A stretch of DNA of 64,000 bases. Origin: Argentina anserina (Eukaryota; Streptophyta; Magnoliopsida; Rosales; Rosaceae). The notes under the pieces were generated by a model. The model worked only from the letters and a program-made list of their open reading frames with translations. It did not search any database and was not told the DNA's origin. The DNA lies in contig NC_065874.1 in NCBI RefSeq assembly GCF_933775445.1, forward strand, positions 18,371,001 to 18,435,000. The letters run 5' to 3'. Position 1 is the stretch's first letter. Each line of letters begins with the position of its first letter. Below, in pieces: positions 1 through 13,037 of the stretch. The translations under genes and the position numbers were made by a program.

Positions 1-29
1 AATCGATTCATCACCTGTCTCAAGAAGGC

Positions 30-398
30 TTGAGGTTGCTTTTGTTTCCATTTACCCTTAAGGATGATGCTAAACGTTGGTTGTATTCCTTGCCTGCAGG
101 AATCATCACTACATGGGACGAAATGACTAGGAGGTTTTTGAAGCAATTCTTCCCTGCTCAACTCACGAAAAGACTTAGGAGGGAGATTCAGAACTTCACT
201 CAAAAAGATGGTGATTCACTATATGAGGCTTGGGAAGAATTTCAGGAACTACAAAGGAAGTGCCCTCACCATGGTATTTCGTTGGATGACTTGGTGCAAT
301 TCTTCTATGAAGGACTCGACACCACCAATAAGAGCATGGTGGACTCGGCATGTGGCTGCACATTCATGAACAAAACCGGTCAAGAAGCTTACACCTGA
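30..398 (+). pseudogene. gag (capsid region), N-terminal part cut by a frameshift
   Basis: This frame encodes a retrotransposon gag domain, with KDDAKRWLYSLP, a TWDEM motif, and LYEAWEEFQELQRKCPHHG typical of plant gypsy gag. It assembles the virus-like particle. The frame ends at TGA 396-398, just after NKTGQEAYT. The overlapping frame that opens at 350 continues with [12 protein letters not shown], which is what follows in this family. The simplest reading is one single-base indel near 390-396 splitting one gag-pol frame. A programmed shift is possible, but no slippery heptamer stands out. The true start lies upstream of the window or near base 1. Confidence 0.8.
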
Positions 399-3300
399 TC
401 GATGACTTGGCTGACAACAATCGCCAATTTAGTTCCAAGGAGAAGAGAGGAAGCAAGAGCCGTGGGGTGTATGATGTTGATGCAAGGAACCAGATGGCTA
501 CTCTCGAAAGGAAGCTTGACGTGCTAGTCAAGGCATTCAATGGTTCGAGCATCAACCCTCAAGCATGCGGCATTTGTTCTTTCAAGGATCACACTACTGA
601 CAATTGTCCAAATGGTGCAATGACTGAAGAAGAGTTGAACTTCATGGGGCAACAAAGGCCTAGGTACGATCCATACTCGAACACATACAACCCTGGACTT
701 AGAGATCATCCAAATTTTCGTTGGAGCAACAATGCTCAACCATCCAATGCTCAAGGTCAAGGACCTCGTCCTTCAGGTTTGTTTGTGAGGCCTCAGGTAC
801 CTCAAGGTTCTGCTCCCTTTAACTCTAATGTTCATGGTTCGAATAATACATCTTCACCTAACTATGATGAACTTTTGAAGTCTCTTGCTCAAGGGCAACA
901 AAATCTAAACTCTGCTACTCAAGCTTTAGTTACAGGACAACAAGCTCATTCTAAAGACATAACCGAGCTTAAGAAGCAGATGGGACAAGTGATCGATTTC
1001 ATGGGCAAGATCCATGAAGGAGGGAAGTTGCCGAGCCAAACTGAGCCTAATCCGAACGTGAAGGCCATGGTGACACGAAGTGGGAGGAATTTGGATGCAC
1101 CAAGGCAGCAACACAAGAAGGCCGTGCCTTCTACAGGACTAGAGGCCGAGAGTTTCAATGCTAAAGACTTAGAGAAGGACCCTGCCTCCTCTAAAACCAA
1201 TGATGCCGTGCCAAAAGATGATCATGCCGTGCATGACAAAGGTAAGGATCCTAACTCTAGTGGTTTGGTTTCAACTAATGATCTTCCTCGTGTTCCCTTC
1301 CCTAGTAGGTTTGCAAAGCAAAAGAAGGATGACTCTGATCAAGCCATGCTCGACATTTTCAAGAAGGTGGAAGTGAACATGCCTCTTATTGAATGCATAC
1401 AACAAAATCCTAAGTATGCTAAGTTTTTGAAAGAATTGTGCACCAATAAGAGGATGACTCGAGAGAAGGAGGTTGTTACAATGAGTGAGACGGTTTCTGC
1501 CGTGCTCCAAAGGAAGCTACCACCAAAGCTTAAGGATCCAGGGAGTTTTTCTATTCCTTGTGCAATCGGAAACATGACATTTGACAAGATAATGTTAGAC
1601 TTAGGTGCATCTATTAATGTAATGCCGCACTATATCTATGAGAACCTAGGTCTAGGTGATTTGAAACGTGATAATGTTGTGATTCGATTGGCTGATTGTT
1701 CCAACAAAGTCCCTTTGGGCTATGTTGAAGATGTTCTTGTGCAGGTTTCGAGTTTGATCTTTCCTGCCGACTTCTATGTCATTGACATGGAGCCAACGGA
1801 GGCAGATGACAAAGAGGTCCCTATCTTGTTGGGCCGCCCCTTCATGAGGACTGCACGAACAAAAATAGATGTGTTTAGTGGATCACTCACCTTTGAGTTC
1901 GATGGTGAAGTGATTAGCTTCAACATCTTTGAAGCTATGAGGTATCCTCTTTCGGAGTTAAGTGATTGTTTTTCAGTTGACATACTTGATTCCCTTGCAG
2001 ATAACTATCTAGATACCTTGACAAATGACGAGTTGGCACTCACCATTGCCCAAGGGGCCGGATTTACAAGTGATAGCTCGAACATTTCGGTGCTAGGAGC
2101 TAAGGATGCCGTGCCAACTTTCATTCATGAAACCGTGACCTCCCTTGAGGTTGCAAGTGAGGTAAGTTTTGTCTCTCCTAGTCCAATTCTCTTAACTACT
2201 AACAAGAATCTTCCTTCTGTGGTGCAAGCTCCGAAGCTTGATCTTAAGGTTCTTCCGGACCACTTGAAGTATGCGTTTCTAGGAGAAGAGGATACATTGC
2301 CCGTGATCATTTCATCTGCACTAAATGAGGAGCAAGAAGAGAGATTGATTGAAGTATTGAAGAGACACAAGACGGCAATAGGATGGACCCTAGCCGACAT
2401 CAAGGGGATCAGCCCTACCATGTGTGTGCATCGAATCTTGCTAGAAGATGGTGCCAAACCAACTAAGGAAGGTCAGAGACGCCTTCATCCACCAATGATG
2501 CAAGTTGTAAAGGATGAAATCACTAAGTTGCACGATTGTGGAGTGATCTACCCCATCTCGGATAGTAGGTGGATCTCACCTATTCAAGTTGTGCCAAAGA
2601 AGTCAGGCATCACGGTGGTGAAGAACAAGGACAACGAGTTGGTGCCTCAAAGGACAGTGACCGGACATAGGGTATGTATTGACTATAGGAAGCTCAATGC
2701 GACAACAAGGAAGGATCACATGCCATTGCCATTCATTGATCAAATGCTTGAGAGGTTAGCTGGTCACTCTTTCTATTGTTTCCTTGATGGATATAGTGGA
2801 TACAACCAAATAAGTGTTGCGGAAGAAGATCAAGAGAAGACTACATTCACATGCCCTTTTGGTACGTTTGCTTATCGTCGCATGCCTTTTGGGTTATGCA
2901 ACGCCCCAGGTACGTTTCAACGTTGTATGTATCACATTTTCTCTGAGTATATTGGTTCTAAAATTGAAGTTTTCATGGATGATTTTTCTGTCTATGGTGA
3001 AGATTTCGAAACTTGTTTAGAAAATGTTGAACTTGTGCTTAAACGTTGTGAAGAAACTAACTTGGTTTTGAATTGGGAAAAATGTCACTTTATGGTCACG
3101 CAAGGTATTGTCTTAGGTCATATTGTTTCATCTAGAGGAATTGAGGTTGATAAGTCTAAAATAGATCTTGTGCGTCACTTACCCCTTCCCACAAGTGTGA
3201 GGGATGTTCGATCGTTTCTTGGACATGCAGGTTTCTATCGTAGGTTTATCAAGGATTTTTCCAAGATTGCGAGACCACTGAGTTCATTGCTTCAAAAGGA

Positions 3301-5137
3301 CGTTCCATTTCACTTTGATGATGATTGCAAGCATGCATTCGAGACTTTGAAGAAGCTCCTGACTTCAGCACCGATCATGGCACCGCCGGATTGGTCCTTG
3401 CCATTCGAGTTGATGTGTGATGCCTCCGACTATGCAGTTGGAGCCGTGCTAGGGCAGAGGAAGGACAAGCAGCCCTACGCCATCTACTATGCCTCACGAA
3501 CACTCAATGATGCGCAACAAAACTACACCACAACTGAAAAAGAACTTCTTGCCGTGATCTTTGCTCTAGATAAGTTTCGTTCTTACTTACTTCAATCTAA
3601 AGTTATTGTTTACACTGACCATGCAGCTTTGAAGTATTTAATGACAAAGAAGGATGCCAAACCGAGATTGATTCGATGGATTCTTCTACTCCAAGAGTTT
3701 GATCTCGAGATCAAGGACAAGAAGGGAAGTGACAATGTTGTGGCGGATCATTTGAGTCGTTTGGTGAGAGATGCCGAGCCCTTGGCCATCCAAGAGAGCT
3801 TTCCGGATGAGCAACTCTTTCGAGTTGAGGTAAGTGAGCCATGGTATGCAGATATTGTGAATTATCTTGTTTCTAAGCAATTTCCGGATACTTTATCGCA
3901 TGCACAAAAGAATAGACTCAAGGCATTAGCTAAGTATTATGTTTGGGATGAACCATACTTGTGGAAACATTGTGTTGATCAAATCATTAGGAGGTGTGTC
4001 CCTGAACATGAACATCATTCTATACTTACTTTTTGCCATTCTGAATCTTGTGGAGGACATTTTGGTTCACGTAGGACTGCTCTTAAGGTGTTAGAATGTG
4101 GTTTCTTTTGGCCTACGATTTTTAAAGATGCATATCATTTTTGCATGACTTGTGATAGATGCCAACGCATGGGAAACTTAGGATCTAGAGATCAAATGCC
4201 TATGACACCGATTATATATGTCGAAATTTTTGATTGTTGGGGTATTGATTTCATGGGACCTTTTCCTAGCTCAAATGGTTACTTATACATACTCGTTTGT
4301 GTTGACTATGTTTCGAAATGGGTGGAAGCAAAGGCCACCCGGACTAATGATTCTCGAGTTGTTGCAGATTTCCTTCGTTCTAACATTTTCTCTAGGTTTG
4401 GTATGCCGAGAGTTATCATTAGTGATGGAGGATCTCACTTTTGCAACCGGACCATTGAGGCGTTGTTGAAGAAGTATGGAATCAAGCATAAGGTTGCTAC
4501 GCCTTATCACCCTCAAACAAGTGGACAAGTGGAGTTATCTAATCGTGAGATCAAGAGAATTTTGGAGAAGTCTGTTGGACCATCACGCAAGGATTGGTCT
4601 CAACGATTGGATGATGCTCTTTGGGCCTATAGGACGGCATACAAGACTCCCTTAGGCATGTCACCATTTCGACTAGTCTATGGCAAGGCGTGCCACCTTC
4701 CCGTGGAGCTTGAGCATCGTGCATGGTGGGCTGTGAAGAATTTTAACATGGATATTGATGAGGCCGGATTACATAGGAAGTTGCAACTGCATGAACTTGA
4801 AGAGATCCGAAATGAGGCCTATGATTCGGCCATGGTTTACAAGGAGAAGACTAAGACATTCCATGACCGCATGATTAGGAAGAAACACTTTGTCGTTGGG
4901 CAGAAAGTTCTTTTGTTTAATTCTCGACTTAGATTGTTTCCGGGCAAGCTCCGTTCTAGGTGGCTTGGACCGGTTGTTGTTACTAATGTTTTTCCTTCTG
5001 GTGCTATTCAGATCAAAAGTATGGTGCATGGAAAGGAATTCACGGTCAATGGACATCGCTTGAAGCCGTACTATGACAATTTCGTGGAACACAATGTGGA
5101 GGAGACGTCTCTCCTTGCTCCTACGGCAAGCAAGTGA
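350..5137 (+). CDS. Gag-pol polyprotein (Athila-type): zinc knuckle, protease, RT, RNase H, integrase
   Basis: The frame runs 1595 codons; residues before about 16 are probably out-of-frame read-through, and the first ATG is not a real start. A CCHC zinc knuckle (CX2CX4HX4C) sits at residues 73-86. Protease follows near residue 412 with DLGAS. Reverse transcriptase spans about 690-950, with IDYRKLN and the catalytic FMDD (base 2972). RNase H follows ([21 protein letters not shown]). The integrase zinc-binding region lies near base 4008-4170 and the catalytic core near base 4243 (GIDFMG) and 4419 (SDGGSH). The product copies element RNA into cDNA and integrates it. No premature stop is seen. 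There is no chromodomain, as expected for Athila. The frame ends at TGA 5135-5137. Confidence 0.92.
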   Translation: MWLHIHEQNRSRSLHLIDDLADNNRQFSSKEKRGSKSRGVYDVDARNQMATLERKLDVLVKAFNGSSINPQACGICSFKDHTTDNCPNGAMTEEELNFMGQQRPRYDPYSNTYNPGLRDHPNFRWSNNAQPSNAQGQGPRPSGLFVRPQVPQGSAPFNSNVHGSNNTSSPNYDELLKSLAQGQQNLNSATQALVTGQQAHSKDITELKKQMGQVIDFMGKIHEGGKLPSQTEPNPNVKAMVTRSGRNLDAPRQQHKKAVPSTGLEAESFNAKDLEKDPASSKTNDAVPKDDHAVHDKGKDPNSSGLVSTNDLPRVPFPSRFAKQKKDDSDQAMLDIFKKVEVNMPLIECIQQNPKYAKFLKELCTNKRMTREKEVVTMSETVSAVLQRKLPPKLKDPGSFSIPCAIGNMTFDKIMLDLGASINVMPHYIYENLGLGDLKRDNVVIRLADCSNKVPLGYVEDVLVQVSSLIFPADFYVIDMEPTEADDKEVPILLGRPFMRTARTKIDVFSGSLTFEFDGEVISFNIFEAMRYPLSELSDCFSVDILDSLADNYLDTLTNDELALTIAQGAGFTSDSSNISVLGAKDAVPTFIHETVTSLEVASEVSFVSPSPILLTTNKNLPSVVQAPKLDLKVLPDHLKYAFLGEEDTLPVIISSALNEEQEERLIEVLKRHKTAIGWTLADIKGISPTMCVHRILLEDGAKPTKEGQRRLHPPMMQVVKDEITKLHDCGVIYPISDSRWISPIQVVPKKSGITVVKNKDNELVPQRTVTGHRVCIDYRKLNATTRKDHMPLPFIDQMLERLAGHSFYCFLDGYSGYNQISVAEEDQEKTTFTCPFGTFAYRRMPFGLCNAPGTFQRCMYHIFSEYIGSKIEVFMDDFSVYGEDFETCLENVELVLKRCEETNLVLNWEKCHFMVTQGIVLGHIVSSRGIEVDKSKIDLVRHLPLPTSVRDVRSFLGHAGFYRRFIKDFSKIARPLSSLLQKDVPFHFDDDCKHAFETLKKLLTSAPIMAPPDWSLPFELMCDASDYAVGAVLGQRKDKQPYAIYYASRTLNDAQQNYTTTEKELLAVIFALDKFRSYLLQSKVIVYTDHAALKYLMTKKDAKPRLIRWILLLQEFDLEIKDKKGSDNVVADHLSRLVRDAEPLAIQESFPDEQLFRVEVSEPWYADIVNYLVSKQFPDTLSHAQKNRLKALAKYYVWDEPYLWKHCVDQIIRRCVPEHEHHSILTFCHSESCGGHFGSRRTALKVLECGFFWPTIFKDAYHFCMTCDRCQRMGNLGSRDQMPMTPIIYVEIFDCWGIDFMGPFPSSNGYLYILVCVDYVSKWVEAKATRTNDSRVVADFLRSNIFSRFGMPRVIISDGGSHFCNRTIEALLKKYGIKHKVATPYHPQTSGQVELSNREIKRILEKSVGPSRKDWSQRLDDALWAYRTAYKTPLGMSPFRLVYGKACHLPVELEHRAWWAVKNFNMDIDEAGLHRKLQLHELEEIRNEAYDSAMVYKEKTKTFHDRMIRKKHFVVGQKVLLFNSRLRLFPGKLRSRWLGPVVVTNVFPSGAIQIKSMVHGKEFTVNGHRLKPYYDNFVEHNVEETSLLAPTASK

Positions 5138-6965
5138 TGATTTGAAGATAGTCTAGGCTATAGACTCTAAACTTAAGCCAATGAAGGAGCCATCAACGAG
5201 TGTTTGCATTTTCTTACCCCTTAACTCTTTCTAATTTTCGTTGCTTATCATATTGTACATTGAGGGCAATGTAAGTTTTAAGTGTGGGGTGGGGTATTCA
5301 TCATTCGTTGAATTCTAGTGTTTGATGCTTATGTGTTTCAATTTTGTGTTTTGATTTTCGAAATTTTAGTGTTATTTTAGTTCTGTTTTTTCGATTTTCA
5401 AGTTGTTTAGTTGTTTTGTTTTTGTTTTGAGTCCTAGGTATGCCTTTAACTGTCTAGGATGAGTTGATCTTTGAAATTATGGTTGAAAGATGATCACGAT
5501 ATTGGAATGAACTTCATTGTTATTTGATGGTTAATCGATGTGTAGATTTTGTACGAACATGTAGTAGATGAGGATTTTGAAACTTAGGTACAGAATGAGC
5601 ATGTTCCTTACTTGTTTGAATTCATGTAACCTATGTGAGATTCGAGCCATATATATGTGCCTTTCGTTGGAGAGCTATTCTATCGTTTCTTGGCTTTATA
5701 ACCTCATTACATTTATTTTGATCAATTCATATGCCATAGAATTGCAATGAACTAGAGAATGCTAGAACTTACTTTGTGAAACTTTCGAAGCTTTATGTCA
5801 TAATATACTCTGATTTTGAAAAGGATTGTTGGATCTTTTTAGGATTTCCACCACTCTAAGCCACAAAGCCGTATATCCCTATTTGAGCCCTGCTTGGGAC
5901 ACCTTAGTTTTAACCCCTTTGAGCATACGTTAAGCCTTTTCTTTCATTACCAACATGTTATATCCTTGCTTAGTATAGTTATATCTCTACCTTGTCTTTG
6001 AGGCTTGGCAGAACCGATTCTTGGATGTAATATGGAGTGATGATTTGATTCAAGTGTGGGGTTACGCTATTGTATGTATGTTATGCCTTGAAAAGAGAAT
6101 GAAAAGAAAGAAAAATTGAGAGATGCCGTGAGAGAGAAAGAAAGAAAAAGACATGTACACGGCAAGAAAAGAAAAGAAAAGAAGAAAAATGAAAGAATGA
6201 TAAAAAGATCTCGGCATACATACTTGTTCATGTGAATTTGGAGTTTTGATGTATTTGTTGAAGGCTCAATAATGTTATACTTTAGCCTTTGTTCGTTTTC
6301 ACGATGTTTAAAGTGAAGAATAGGTCCAACATGATGATATTTGACCCTTGTTTTATGGAGTATGGCGACATAAGGTGGATGTTTTGCTCTGCTAAGTCTT
6401 GAGGATGACCTTTGTGATTCCTTTTACCTTGAAAATAATACCCATGCCGAGCCTAACTATCCCTTTTCTAAAGATCCGCATGATTCTTAAAATGAGTAGC
6501 TCTTGATTTGTGGAGTTTGTTTCATGAGTAAGCTTATGGTTTGGGTTCATTTGTGCATATGATTGGTATCTTTCATGAGGTTTTCGATTTTCACTATGTT
6601 CATAACTCTTGTGTGTGAAAAGCTTTTAAGCATATGCCATGTTCTTTAGAGAAAAGATTTGGAGTGCATATCCCTTGTGAGTTGAATTTGAACTTGTCTT
6701 GAACATGTCGAGCTTAAAATCATCTTTGTTTCTGCCATGTCTTACTTGTTAAACAAAATCTCATGTTTATTAACCATTGAATTCATCTTATCTATTTCGA
6801 TTGAGTGTTATTCTTGATGCTATGAGTTTGAGGATCTCTGAGACAAAATGTTGAAGGCATTAGAATGTTGTGTCGTTAGTTATAGTTGCTTTGATTTTGT
6901 TTTATGTTTTGATTTCTACTCTTAGTGTTTGCTAAGGGACTAGCAAAGTCTAAGTGTGGGGTTGT
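5138..6965 (+). other. Athila internal spacer without envelope-like ORF
   Basis: The 1.8 kb between the pol stop and the LTR has no frame over about 60 codons. Many Athila elements carry an envelope-like ORF here; this copy does not. The stretch is T-rich, with a purine-rich block at about 6085-6205 made of GAAAAGAAAAG-type repeats. The 10-mer AAGTGTGGGG occurs three times, near 5280, 6052 and 6952; the last copy is the presumed polypurine tract. Confidence 0.7.
6952..6965 (+). promoter_or_regulatory. Polypurine tract of the Athila element
   Basis: AAGTGTGGGGTTGT lies immediately before the LTR start at 6966. A G-rich purine run abutting the 3' LTR is the plus-strand DNA primer site of LTR retrotransposons. 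It is interrupted by T residues, as is common in this lineage. Confidence 0.65.
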
Positions 6966-8520
6966 TGATAGGAACACAAAGTGTGACGTTCTTAATGTAT
7001 ATGTGCCCTATTCTTATGCTTTGTTACTTCTTATTTAGTTGTTTTAGGTTCATATTTGTCACATGTATGTTCTAGGTAAAGCTATTTCGATTTTAGATGA
7101 TTTGATGATGAAATTGTGCTAAGTGTTAGAACTCCTGATTGAACTAGGATTCCTTACTCAACTAGGACTCTACTTTCCTATTCCTTAATCGACGATTTCT
7201 TTTCAGGAACGACAAATCATATTTGGAAAGAAAGGAGAGTTGCCGAGTTGCATTCCTAGTTGAACAAGGAAATCATATTCGAGTTGAAGAAAGGAGAAGA
7301 GGAGGCCGGCCTAGCTACTCCTAGTTGGACCAAGAGATTGCCGTGCAGCCTTAAAGAGATCTCCCTATTGGACTTGGTTTCCTACATCAAGTTGGATATG
7401 GAGTACATAAATCAAATCCATAACAAAGAGGATTTCAGTTTCCCAATTGGATTCTATTTCCTTTAGGCACGCAAGAAGGCTTCCTACACCTCTATATATA
7501 GAGGCCGGCCTCTCCATTCAGCAAGATCATCAACCCTACACAAAAACACAGCCATAAGCTCTGCCGAATTCATCCTTCACCATTCCAAGAAATCCTAAAA
7601 CCGATTCCATCATTCCCCACCTATCAATAGCCTTCAAACACGCTTGTGAAGAAGGTTTCATCCATAGAAGTCTCGGCTACACTTGTGGATTGCTTGATTT
7701 ATAAAGTGTAACCATGATTCACTCTTGTTTAATTTCGGTTTTGGTTTTATTCTTGTGCTTGGATGAAGCTTGCGATTTGTTTAGTGTAGTCTTGTATCAA
7801 TTTTGTCTATGAAATAGCTACTTGATTCAATTTATATAGAGGATTCGAAAATTATGTTTTGGTTTTATGATTTTCTGTTTTGGTTTTCTGCCGAATGTGT
7901 GCTTGAACAATTTTCGATTCCTAGGTGTTATGACTATTCTTGTAGTATGATATTTAGGTTGTTGGATTAAAGACTTATGCTAAGAACATGTTTATTCTTG
8001 TTCATGTGATTTTCGAATTGCATGGTTGTTGGTTAAGTAAGTGACATACTTGATGAATTCAATGTGCATGGCTTTGGAATTACATGATTAAGATGAACAT
8101 GTTAGAATTTCGATTATGGCTGCTTGGTTGTGATTGAATGTGTTAAGTGTCTATGTGTTTAGGTTACTGCTTAGAACCCTAAATGCATGATCCATCCTTG
8201 GTTGTTTATTGCATAGTCTCGGCATGATGCTATAAGAAAGACATAGAGCTTGTTTCGATTTCCTTTGTGTGAGTTGTTTTGGTGATTGTTTATGTGTTGG
8301 TTGGTTGATCACATGTATATATTAGTTTAGGTTTTATTTACTGTTCTTATGATTCAATCCAAAATCTATATCAAACTTTAAAACCCTTTATGAATTCGTG
8401 TAAGTATTGTGATCCTCAGCCCTGGCTGGATCCCCGGTTTGTGAACGATACCCTCTTGCTTTATACTACTATGATGTGTTCAGGGTTAAATATTGATGTC
8501 GAGTAATCGAGCACTCATCA
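6966..8520 (+). repeat. 3' LTR of the Athila-type element
   Basis: A 1555-bp LTR starting TGATAGGAACAC and ending in CA. Its start and end were fixed by alignment to two solo LTRs of related families at 25381-27626 and 41079-43215. All three share the first 30 or so bases (ACAAAGTGTGACGTTCTTAA) and the last 60 or so (GATCCCCGGTTTGTGAACGA, then GAGTAATCGA). A TATA box (TATATATAG) at 7493-7501 marks the likely promoter, with the CAACCCTACAC start region about 30 bases downstream. Confidence 0.88.
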
Positions 8521-11100
8521 ACAGTGTTCTGTCGAAGTTGACTGACTTGCAAATTCCCCGACAGAACTGTCCTACTTTGCTAAAATGGCCATAATTCACT
8601 CGATACGATAGCTATGAACAAATGCTTAGTGTTTCTTGAAAGTAGACACATAGACTTTTCCAACGGTACTAAATTCACCATATTTCATTTATTGAGCTAT
8701 CTTGTAGGTCTCATTGAAGTTAACCTTCGAAATTGGACATATTCTGATTTGTCACATTTAATGTGTCTTTCACAATGGAATGGGAGAATGGACCAATGAA
8801 TGACTGATTTTGATCCGAAACAGAATTATACGTTTCATCTACGCTACTAGTGTCAACAACAATACTAATGCGTACGCTAGTGTGTATGAGCTGTTGGCGG
8901 CGTTGGTGTGGAGACCCTAGAACTAGACCCATGTCAATGGAACAACTCAAGTCCAATGACAATGCATAGGTGCATAGTTAATTACATCATAATGAAAGTA
9001 ATAGTGTCCCAACAACACTTACATATATGAATTTATAACTCATTGAAACTCTTCATTATCTTAACTTACACGGAATAGAAAATCCAGAATTGTCTTTCAT
9101 ATGGACACGTATGGGTATAAGTTCTTGCAACCGATTGTACTACGTTCACTCGAACATCGCAATCTTACTGCAAAAGCTCTCTGTAGTCTGGAAGCATTTA
9201 ATCAAGCAATTAAGGTCATTCAGGCACTTTCATATCTGTGTCAAGATCCTTTTACAGATATGATATGACCACTATCATATGCTACAAATCAGTTTTCATG
9301 GACACTACTACTGATCAAATAGCAGAAAACAATTATGTCCATAACGAGAGAATATAACTCATCATAGTCAATACTAGGATCATAAGACAATCTTTGCGCC
9401 ATAGGTCTTGCAAATCGCATGACTTCATCTTTCTTATTACAATTACGAACAATGACTAACATAAAAAGTCTAGTTCAGTCTGTATTGATTCTTTCAACTT
9501 CAGTCAAATTGCTCATTGTTGATTCTTTACAACAGAATAAGAGCATATGTGAATACATCATCAATCATGGGAGATCAATCCATTAACACACGCGCACGCT
9601 TATAGGATCAATTGAGAGAATTTTGTTGTTCTCTGATATCAACAAAAGGAGTATGTAGTGTCCCACAAAAACTTAGTTGATAGACATGTTCAGAGAATAT
9701 CTCTTGATGATGAGCAAAATACTTGTGCCTACGCACCTCGCTTCTTTCTAGTTTTTTATTCCAGAGAATAATAGTCTCCCCCTCATCTACGTATGAGCTA
9801 AGACCGAAGCTATGACCCTTACTAGTCAATCTTTGCATTTACCGCCCTTGTTTTGTGGTGCAATACCACAGGTGCCGAAAACACCACAGCGTACAATGGT
9901 GCCATTGCTGGCTTCCTTCCCACTGTTAGTGATGGTGCCAACATTGCTAGGACCAGGTCATATGAAATTCTCCTATATTCTGAGAGTTCCAATCTTACTG
10001 GCACATCACGGCATTTATGTGCAATCTTATCACTTTCGCAATATCGGTAAATTCATTGAGCATCGAATCTTTGACTTTCTGGAGGTTGATAATTCGTTGC
10101 ACTTTTGCTCACTTTGAGTAGTGCAAGATCTTAATGAGACATAGTGCCACACCATGTCAATTTCTGGCATTAAAATCGGAATGAGAGCATTTCATACCTC
10201 CCCCTAATGACGGGAAGTATGTCTCATCAAAGTGGCTGTCTGCTAATATCGCAAGATAGAGATCCACGGTTATAGATTGGAAATAGCGGACAAGTGTTAG
10301 TGATTCATAACCAACCAAAATACTTAATCATCTCATGTATACCCATTTGAGATACTAAAATAGAGGCACATAAACAACTTAACCAAGTAGGCGTTTAATG
10401 AAAAAGAGCATTGGGATCGTATCCCGTCACTATCTGGTACGCACTAAACGCTTGATTAGTTGTGGGTCTGAAATGAATAAGTGTTGCTGCATGCAACATC
10501 ATTACATATCCCTATGCAAAGACCAGTAGGTTAGTACCCATTACTAAGTCCGAGCCTCTGCTGGATTGTTATGTGAATGAACATGAGGAACTAAATATTC
10601 AACGACGATCCCAAAAGACATGCAATACGAAATCATCAAAGATTTTGGAGGTGAACTCTCTAATTCCGGTTACATATTTGAATAGTTTCGATTATTCGAA
10701 ACCTAAACAACCCTTGTTTCTTTTGGATGCGTCGTCATCGCGAATGTTATTTAAATGTTTGAGATTTCTTAAACTCATGAATATAAACGATGATCCCAAG
10801 GTCTACGTACTCATTTATTTGCGTTGAAATTCATTACTCTTAAGCAACACTATTTGCTGACAAAAGATTCAAAAAATAGCAAATTCTTTATGATACACTT
10901 CTAGTGATTCAAAAACCATCTATGAAGTTGTTTTACCGGAGTTGACCTTGATGCATGCTCCACATCCAAGAAACACAAGCCATTTTTTGGCTACAATATC
11001 TATTATCTATTGAGGGAACATTTGAGATGGAAACATAACATTCTTCCAATCTCCAGATAACAGCTTTTGAGTCTCAGGCTAAGGTGGAGCCCATCTCATA
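8521..11100 (-). pseudogene. Decayed Ty1/copia pol (antisense): integrase to RT
   Basis: No long frame survives, but on the minus strand the copia pol order can be followed with many stops and shifts. An integrase C-terminal piece (MMLHAATLIHFRPTTNQAFS) lies near 10440-10510. DETYFPSLGGG follows near 10195-10230. QRIINLQKV is near 10075-10110, with IAKVIRLHI near 10010-10060. A reverse transcriptase piece (SIDYDELYS followed by YLIS) is near 9310-9380. The order integrase before RT is the Ty1/copia arrangement. 8521-9000 contains no piece that I could match. The left end abuts the Athila LTR. Confidence 0.65.
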
Positions 11101-13032
11101 CGCAAGATTTGTTTGTTATGAATTTTTGATTAGTTAATCTATTTGACTATGTTTTATGTTTAATATTTTTCAAGTATGATGTTGGCATTTTCATGTTTAT
11201 TACTCGACTTTAACTTAGGTCGTTTTTTGGAATTTGAAGTTTCATTTTCATGTATTAAAGATTGGCATATTCAATAAAATTTCTCGTATTCCTTGTTAAC
11301 AAGATGACCTCGTCAGAATTTTATTTCCTTTAAACCTGGCATGAATGGTCAACGTTTACAACTCATTGTGGTTCTTAAATTGACCGCTTTTATATTACAT
11401 GGGACCCCCCAATAGCACTACATTATGAATTTGACACTTACTATTTGGAAAACGAATCTCGGAATGTTAAAATCTGACATCATTATGAACCATGGTGTTT
11501 ACGGCACGTTTTCAGAATGTTTTGCTGAAGTTTCTGGCCGTTTTGGCCGCTTTCTGGCTTATTTCCGTCTTTTTCGGCACCATTGCCCAGTTTCTGCCGG
11601 CACTTACTGTCGGATATAAAGTCCGGTCCCTTAATCGGCCAGATTCCAACTAACGGCACAGGATTTTCCGGTCACCGGTGCCGTTGGTTTTTCTAGTGAG
11701 TTTTCCGGTGATTCTTCGTCGTTTTCTCATTGTTTTTCCAGCATATTTCCAACATTCTTTATTGAAGCGTTTTCCTGCCAAAGTTTTCAATCGGTTTTGA
11801 GTTATTTGGACATGGTTTTCTGGTTATCTTTTCCGGTTTTCTTCAAGTCGTTTTATAGCTCAAACAATTTTATTATTATTGGTCACCACCCGCACTAATT
11901 GGATGGTTTTTACCACCCTAACTGGTTGGTATTTAACTGCTCCAATACCATATTTTTCCAGCTCTTAAGTTGAAGAATGTAGTTCTATTTCCTTGTGATA
12001 CATTCGATAGGATTGTACTATTTGTTTTCAATCCTCTTTTTGACAATGTCCTATGAGGTATTGCTTGGAATTGTTCCCCATGTCGCTGACTCTCTTAATT
12101 TATTTTGATGATGTCCCGCAGCGAAGTCGAGTGTCTTGTTGATTGTATAACCACCCACACTGTTCTCTGGGACAAGTAGTTGTTTTACAGATATCGTGCG
12201 GAGATTGTGTTTTATATATCTTCGTGCCTTGCTAAGTTTTAAAGGTCATACATATCAATAATTTTCATCTGAATACATATGTTGAGAATGGAAAGGAATA
12301 TCTTTGTCAGACATTAAGGAATGATTGTGATGTATATTCACACAAAATAATCGATGCATATCGGCAATTTTCATGATCGCACCCAAAACAATGGTGCACG
12401 CAGGTGACTACACGAAATCAATTTCTTCCCTTTAAATAATAACGGGACTCTCCCAGAACCGTCACACGAAAAATATCAACAAAGAGGGGAATCATATCCC
12501 TCTTTGGTCTCATTGGCGCTGTAAGAATGGTAAAAAAGAAGACATGAAGATGGCTAATAGTGCTCAATAATTTATATAGATGTTCAAAAGTAGCAACTTT
12601 AGGAAAAACATACTTGTTGGTCTACTAAATAGACCACATTAACGAGTGAAGAAATTGGGCTTAGGGCCATAGGGTAGTAGGCTCAGAAGGGCTGAGGCCC
12701 AAATGGGGTTGTTGGGCGAGCATGTCCAATAGATATGGTTGGGTCCAAATCCTTTAGCCAAGTCAAGCCATCTAGGTCATTACTTCGCGTCAAATTTGGG
12801 AAGGAGGTGGTGACAGCGACCTTCGAGGCTGCCGAGTCCTGGGGTTTCGACGCCCGAATCTGTTAGATATGTTGGGGAACGTCATCGGAGTTGCGCGGGT
12901 CGTTCAAAGAGGCGCACAACAAGGCGATGCGATCGGCAACGTCAAAGAGGAGAGTGGCGCCGGGATCAGGGTTGAAATGTAGAAAACCAAGGCATAACGA
13001 CGTTGGGATGCTATGAGTAGTGGCGTTGGTCG
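11100..13032. other. No recognisable gene; probably 5' part of the antisense copia copy
   Basis: No frame of over about 65 codons and no family motif was found on either strand. Its position between the copia pol remnant and a probable copia LTR at 18495-21255 suggests the gag and untranslated part of the same decayed element, later split by the Tekay insertion. This is inference from order only. Confidence 0.35.
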
Positions 13033-13037
13033 ATCTT

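Larger units (their letters stand above)
1..8520 (+). mobile_element. Athila-lineage Ty3/gypsy retrotransposon, 5' end outside window
   Basis: The 3' part of a Ty3/gypsy element: gag, protease, reverse transcriptase, RNase H and integrase in order, then a 1.8-kb non-coding spacer, a polypurine tract and a 3' LTR. The domain order, with integrase last, is that of Ty3/gypsy. The FMDDFSV reverse transcriptase motif and the DLGAS protease motif point to the Athila/Tat lineage. The 5' LTR, primer-binding site and start of gag lie before base 1. The pol frame is unbroken over 1.5 kilo-residues, so the insertion looks young. The LTR starts TGATAGG and ends in CA; the left target duplication cannot be seen. 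Confidence 0.93.
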
